This document shows, one piece after another, positions 60,845-64,000 of a stretch of 64,000 nucleotides of DNA (its first letter is position 1; every line of letters begins with the position of its first letter). The translations under genes were made by a program, and so were the position numbers. This DNA comes from CAYJBH01 sp964370765. Lineage in GTDB: Bacteria; Bacillota; Clostridia; Oscillospirales; Ruminococcaceae. The notes beneath the pieces were generated by a model, which was not told the origin of the DNA, searched no databases, and was given only the letters and a program-made list of their open reading frames with translations. The stretch lies in the NCBI GenBank assembly GCA_964370765.1, contig CAYJKW010000001.1, forward strand, positions 34,040 to 98,039, written 5' to 3'.

Positions 60845-60889
60845 TAAGAATTCCCTTAGACAAATTAATATTGTCTAAGGGAATTCTTA
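60845..60889. terminator. Perfect 19-bp inverted repeat between convergent genes
   Basis: 60845-60863 and 60871-60889 are exact reverse complements around attaata. No T-tract follows on either side; it probably acts as a 3' hairpin for both the M24 and mutarotase-like transcripts. Confidence 0.65.
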
Positions 60890-60960
60890 CATTCTCAGCG
60901 TTTTAATTGGCCGGTACTTATAGAAAGATAGAGTGTTTTTTAACCAATCGTTGCACCACC

Positions 60961-61881
60961 TCAACTTATCACAAACGTTAATCCAAACTCAAGTTTTTGA
61001 TGTCGCTTTAAAACGCAGCTTTTCATCTTTTCTCGTGCAACTATCGGCGTATCGTACATTCCTGTGCATGGTTCAAAAGCTACATTTTGGTAACCTTTAA
61101 ACGCCCCGTTGTTAACCCAAATGCCAAGGTAGGGTAGATCGTGTATCATCTCGATACACAGCCCATTAGGATATCTATACGAACATCTTCCACCGGTGTC
61201 CTTATCGTTAAAGTAAAATTTGTAGGTGTTTGCATCTGCCGTCGTCTCGCAGCAGTCTGCCTTATCCTGTGAGATGTGTGGCCATGTATACAGGTTTTGT
61301 GGTTTCATGAAGGAGCTATCTTGCGAAAACATGCAGGTAATGGGGGAGTTGGCAGGATAGGATACGCCAAGCTTTCCGCCCAGCTGTGAGTTTATCATTA
61401 CATGGGCCGCATATATACAGTTAAAATCAAACCCCGAAAGATTTTGGATCAAATATCTTACCTCCAGGCGGTTGCCTTTAAGCTCCGCCCATTTGTCCAT
61501 CCTATAGGGGAAACGCACGCCATACACCCACATATGCACAGCGTCACCCTCTATCTCGCTATGCCAATCTAGCGAACACACTTCGCCGTGGTCAGGCATT
61601 ACAGTGCCACTCCAGGGAGCCTCGTCATACACACAGCTATCAATAGTGGGGAACATATCATCAAATCCACTACATTCGGAGCTTACGTAATCACCGCCAT
61701 ATTCGAGTGTTGCATATGCATCGCTCTGATTTTGTACGAGAAATTCACTCAACGTTTCCTTATGAAATAATGATGCCAGCTTTGCACCGTGATTTGGCAA
61801 AAATATCGCCCGTAGCTGCTCGTTTTCCAAAGAAATCCCTTGAATATCCTTGTAATTCGTATTTTTGATGAAGGTTTTCAC
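60961..61881 (-). CDS. Aldose 1-epimerase (galactose mutarotase)-like protein
   Basis: 306 residues from the GTG at 61881, chosen because GAGGA lies 7 bases upstream; a TTG at 61920 adds 13 residues without a ribosome site. The all-beta mutarotase fold is suggested by AIFLPNHGAKLASLFHK near the N-terminus, SSECSGFDDMFPTIDSC, and the C-terminal GIWVNNGAFKGYQNVAFEPCTG with the candidate catalytic Glu. Putative acid His in CIYAAHVMIN. Follows rbsK and deoC on the same strand across a hairpin, consistent with pentose or deoxyribose use. Confidence 0.72.
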   Translation of the reverse strand: MKTFIKNTNYKDIQGISLENEQLRAIFLPNHGAKLASLFHKETLSEFLVQNQSDAYATLEYGGDYVSSECSGFDDMFPTIDSCVYDEAPWSGTVMPDHGEVCSLDWHSEIEGDAVHMWVYGVRFPYRMDKWAELKGNRLEVRYLIQNLSGFDFNCIYAAHVMINSQLGGKLGVSYPANSPITCMFSQDSSFMKPQNLYTWPHISQDKADCCETTADANTYKFYFNDKDTGGRCSYRYPNGLCIEMIHDLPYLGIWVNNGAFKGYQNVAFEPCTGMYDTPIVAREKMKSCVLKRHQKLEFGLTFVIS

Positions 61882-61973
61882 ATCATATTCCTCGTTATAG
61901 GTTAGTTTGTGTTTAAACAACGGAAAGCTTTTGTCCTAAAGCGATACCGTGCTTTGTAAATTTCCTAAAGCTT

Positions 61974-62004
61974 CACGCCTGCACGACTAAACCATGCAGG
62001 CGTG
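61974..62004 (-). terminator. Hairpin downstream of ribokinase
   Basis: cacgcctgca and tgcaggcgtg form a perfect 10-bp stem around an 11-base loop. No T-tract. It may separate rbsK from the mutarotase-like gene. Confidence 0.55.
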
Positions 62005-62081
62005 TATTTCGTTTTCAAAGCTTACATTAAACAACAGTGTATGTTAATAGGTGGTTGCTTAGAAAGTTAGCCTACTGAAAT

Positions 62082-63011
62082 CTACATTTTAAATTTACTT
62101 AAAAAGTCGTCGATTTCGCTTCGTGTAGGCATAGAGGGTGTAGTGCCAATTTTTTGTACCGACAGTGCGCCAACAGCATTTGCAAAATTTGCCGCTTGCC
62201 AGATATTCATCCCCTCCGATAGGGCGGTTAAAAGCCCACCGTTAAATGCATCTCCTGCACCGGTAGTATCAACCGAATTCACCTTGAAAGGTGGTATAAT
62301 TCCTTTTGCCTGCCCACTGTTTACATACACCCCTTTTGACCCTAAGGTGATGATAACATTTTTTACACCACGATCGAAATACCAACGCGAGGCTTTAAGG
62401 GCAGACTCTTCGTCGTCAATCTTAACTCCTGTCATTATCTGCGCCTCTACTTCATTGGGCGTAACGAGGAAAATACCGTTTAACAGCTGATCATTTATCT
62501 GCTGTATGGGAGCGGTATTAAGTATAACCTTTGTTCCTAGTTTGTTGGCGGTTAGAATAATTTTTTCGATTGCATCTAAATTCACCTCTAGCTGAGTAAG
62601 TATATATTCCGAATTTTTTATAATATCCTCAAAGCTATCTATTTCGGCATCGGTTATAGTGCCACAAGCACCCGAAACCACCACGATTTCGTTCTGCCCC
62701 GTCGTTTCATCCACCAGAATAAGCGCCGTTCCGGTCTCGGCATCGTCCGTAACAAGGATGCCACGGCGATCCATGTTTAACTCTTTCATTGTATTGAGGG
62801 CGACATCGGCAAACATATCTCGGCCGACCTTAGTAATCATAGTCACATCACCACCCGATTTGTGGCAGGCAACCCCTTGATTAAACCCTTTGCCTCCTGC
62901 ACCCATACGGAACATAGAACCTATTACCGTCTCCCCGGGGCAGGGTAGATGCGGTGTTCGAGACATTAAATCTACAACAAAACTACCAAAAACTGTTACT
63001 TTACTGCCCAT
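62082..63011 (-). CDS. rbsK: Ribokinase-like PfkB sugar kinase
   Basis: 309 residues. PfkB signatures: GGKGFNQGVAC (about 38-48) and DTTGAGDAFNGGLL (about 248-261) with the catalytic Asp in GAGD. N-terminal FGSFVVDLMSRTPHLPCPGET is ribokinase-like. Phosphorylates ribose or deoxyribose at O5 (known for the family). Between deoC and a mutarotase-like gene, so deoxyribose kinase activity (DeoK) is an alternative. ATG with GGAGCG upstream. Confidence 0.92.
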   Translation of the reverse strand: MGSKVTVFGSFVVDLMSRTPHLPCPGETVIGSMFRMGAGGKGFNQGVACHKSGGDVTMITKVGRDMFADVALNTMKELNMDRRGILVTDDAETGTALILVDETTGQNEIVVVSGACGTITDAEIDSFEDIIKNSEYILTQLEVNLDAIEKIILTANKLGTKVILNTAPIQQINDQLLNGIFLVTPNEVEAQIMTGVKIDDEESALKASRWYFDRGVKNVIITLGSKGVYVNSGQAKGIIPPFKVNSVDTTGAGDAFNGGLLTALSEGMNIWQAANFANAVGALSVQKIGTTPSMPTRSEIDDFLSKFKM

Positions 63012-63038
63012 ACTAAACGCTCCTGCTTTGTTTTTACC

Positions 63039-63674
63039 TTATAATAAAGCTACTCCATCGCCGACACCTATTCGGTCTGCACCGGCTTTAATCATTTCAT
63101 CGGCCTGTTCATTTGTTCTTATTCCGCCGCTCGCTTTGACCAATGCTTTGTCTCCGACAACCGACTTCATAAGTGCAACATCCTGTGCCGTGGCACCACC
63201 CGTGCTAAAGCCTGTGGAGGTTTTGACAAATGCTGCCCCCGCCTCTACCGAGAGTTTGCAGGCGGTGATTTTTTCCTTATCGGTTAATAGGCAGGTCTCT
63301 ATTATCACCTTAACCGTGCCGGGGCGTGAAGCTTCCACAACCGCCTTAATGTCGTCGCCCACAAAATCAAGATTATTATCCTTTAATGCACCGACGTTTA
63401 TCACCATATCCACCTCGTCGGCACCTTCGCATACAGCCTTTTTAGCCTCGTATGCCTTTGCTTCGGTGCTCATCGCCCCGAGAGGAAAGCCTACAACACA
63501 GCAGGTTTTAACGTCGCTATCCTTCAACTCGCCCGCAACAAGCGGCACATGGCAGGTGTTTACGCATACCGAGGCAAAGCCGTGCTCTTTAGCTTCGGCA
63601 CAGTACCTTTTAACCGTCTCTGCCGATGCATCCGCCTTTAAAACCGTGTGGTCGATTATATTTGCAATGTTCAT
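63039..63674 (-). CDS. deoC: Deoxyribose-phosphate aldolase
   Basis: 211 residues, short bacterial form. DHTVLKADAS (8-17), catalytic Asp region EVDMVINVGALK, Schiff-base Lys in TVKVIIETCLL, and LVKASGGIRT with the second Lys. Cleaves 2-deoxyribose 5-phosphate to glyceraldehyde 3-phosphate and acetaldehyde. The acetaldehyde could be reduced by the adjacent alcohol dehydrogenase. 27 bases upstream of rbsK on the same strand. Confidence 0.96.
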   Translation of the reverse strand: MNIANIIDHTVLKADASAETVKRYCAEAKEHGFASVCVNTCHVPLVAGELKDSDVKTCCVVGFPLGAMSTEAKAYEAKKAVCEGADEVDMVINVGALKDNNLDFVGDDIKAVVEASRPGTVKVIIETCLLTDKEKITACKLSVEAGAAFVKTSTGFSTGGATAQDVALMKSVVGDKALVKASGGIRTNEQADEMIKAGADRIGVGDGVALL

Positions 63675-63689
63675 TTTTATTCCTTTCTA

Positions 63690-64000
63690 TTATGTATAGC
63701 AAATCATGGTTTTAATCCGTTGCTTGTCAACTCCATCCTTTTCTGCGATTAAATCCACGGCTTCTTCCGGTGTGCACTCTCTTGTAATTAAGGGAGTAAA
63801 ATCAATATTATGCTCCTGTATAAGGTCGATAACCCTTTTAGGTGCTCCAAACTCACTCATAACACCCTTCATAGTGACCGATTTCATCACAAACATATCA
63901 ATTTTAAAATCATTAAGTCTTGTTTCATAAAAACCGATAAGCGAAACGTGGCCGTTATATTTTACCGCATCCACTGCATCGGCAATGGTCGAAATATTAC
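63690..64000 (-). CDS. Zinc-type alcohol/polyol dehydrogenase, C-terminal part (runs off window)
   Basis: The frame is open to the right edge; about 103 C-terminal residues are visible. The segment after the Rossmann fold reads ADAVDAVKYNGHVSLIGFYE, followed by FKIDMFVMKSVTMKG and a helical end (IDLIQEHNIDFTPLITRECTPEEAVDLI), typical of medium-chain zinc dehydrogenases of the Tdh/sorbitol type. The catalytic zinc ligands lie outside the window. First visible gene of the deoC-rbsK operon. Confidence 0.82.
   Translation of the reverse strand, partial: NISTIADAVDAVKYNGHVSLIGFYETRLNDFKIDMFVMKSVTMKGVMSEFGAPKRVIDLIQEHNIDFTPLITRECTPEEAVDLIAEKDGVDKQRIKTMICYT

Noticed and set aside
62890..63699. 269-residue forward open frame antisense to deoC and rbsK
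   Set aside because: The reverse strand encodes clear DeoC and ribokinase motifs; the forward frame is a Ser/Thr/Pro-rich shadow.

Overview
The window reads as chromosome of a low-to-mid GC, anaerobic, Gram-positive-type bacterium, most likely a member of the Clostridia (inference). The evidence is the many TTGACA/TATAAT promoters, purine-rich ribosome binding sites, frequent TTG and GTG starts, and an oxygen/NO-detoxification set typical of strict anaerobes (short rubredoxin, flavodiiron protein, reverse rubrerythrin, Rrf2 regulator). There are no rRNA genes, insertion sequences, prophage genes or CRISPR arrays. One tRNA (Arg, anticodon CCG) is present.

Layout. 1-2.3 kb (minus): threonine ammonia-lyase, an OmpR-type response regulator and the start of an ABC ATPase, with a striking operator region before the ATPase. 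2.3-3.9 kb (plus): MATE exporter behind two tandem promoters. 4.0-10.8 kb (minus): an apparent six-gene operon in which three subunits resembling a molybdenum hydroxylase (xanthine/CO-dehydrogenase type), all with intact frames but with key motifs lost, precede an M23 peptidase and a two-part chromate transporter. 10.9-14.6 kb: efp operon and oxidative-stress genes. 14.8-19.4 kb: gpsA-like dehydrogenase, lipase-like hydrolase, MFS carrier, cytosolic alpha-amylase. 19.4-23.3 kb (minus): an 879-residue carotenoid-oxygenase-like protein with an extra C-terminal domain, a YhfC-type membrane protease and a YbjQ protein.

23.4-35.7 kb (plus): a complete type IV pilus assembly operon (PilC, fused PilM-PilN, PilO, PilB, pilin, prepilin peptidase, a 1524-residue prepilin with adhesin-like repeats, three small pilin-like proteins) with no retraction ATPase. 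35.7-39.9 kb (minus): an Mrp-type cation/proton antiporter operon lacking the large MrpA protein. 40.1-45.5 kb: phosphoglucomutase, a degenerate receiver and a LuxR-type regulator, a putative small RNA with a tRNA-like segment, tRNA-Arg, a decayed surface-protein gene and a LacI-type regulator.

46-54.1 kb (plus): a catabolic island divergent from the LacI gene, with a tripartite tricarboxylate-type transporter interrupted by a sulfatase, then an epimerase/dehydrogenase, a class II aldolase and a LarA-like nickel racemase/epimerase. This suggests uptake and breakdown of an unidentified, possibly sulfated, sugar acid. 54.2-60.8 kb: a GntR regulator divergent from a CyuA-type cysteine/serine lyase, a TRAP transporter and an M24 peptidase-like hydrolase, apparently a second regulated uptake-and-cleavage pathway. 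61-64 kb (minus): mutarotase-like protein, ribokinase, deoxyribose-phosphate aldolase and a partial zinc-type alcohol dehydrogenase, a pentose/deoxyribose-type operon.

The most promising candidates for something undescribed are the motif-degenerate molybdenum-hydroxylase-like complex, the carotenoid-oxygenase fusion in an anaerobe, the giant adhesin-like pilin, and the sulfatase/LarA catabolic island. All functions are inferred by reading translated sequence; no database search was run.
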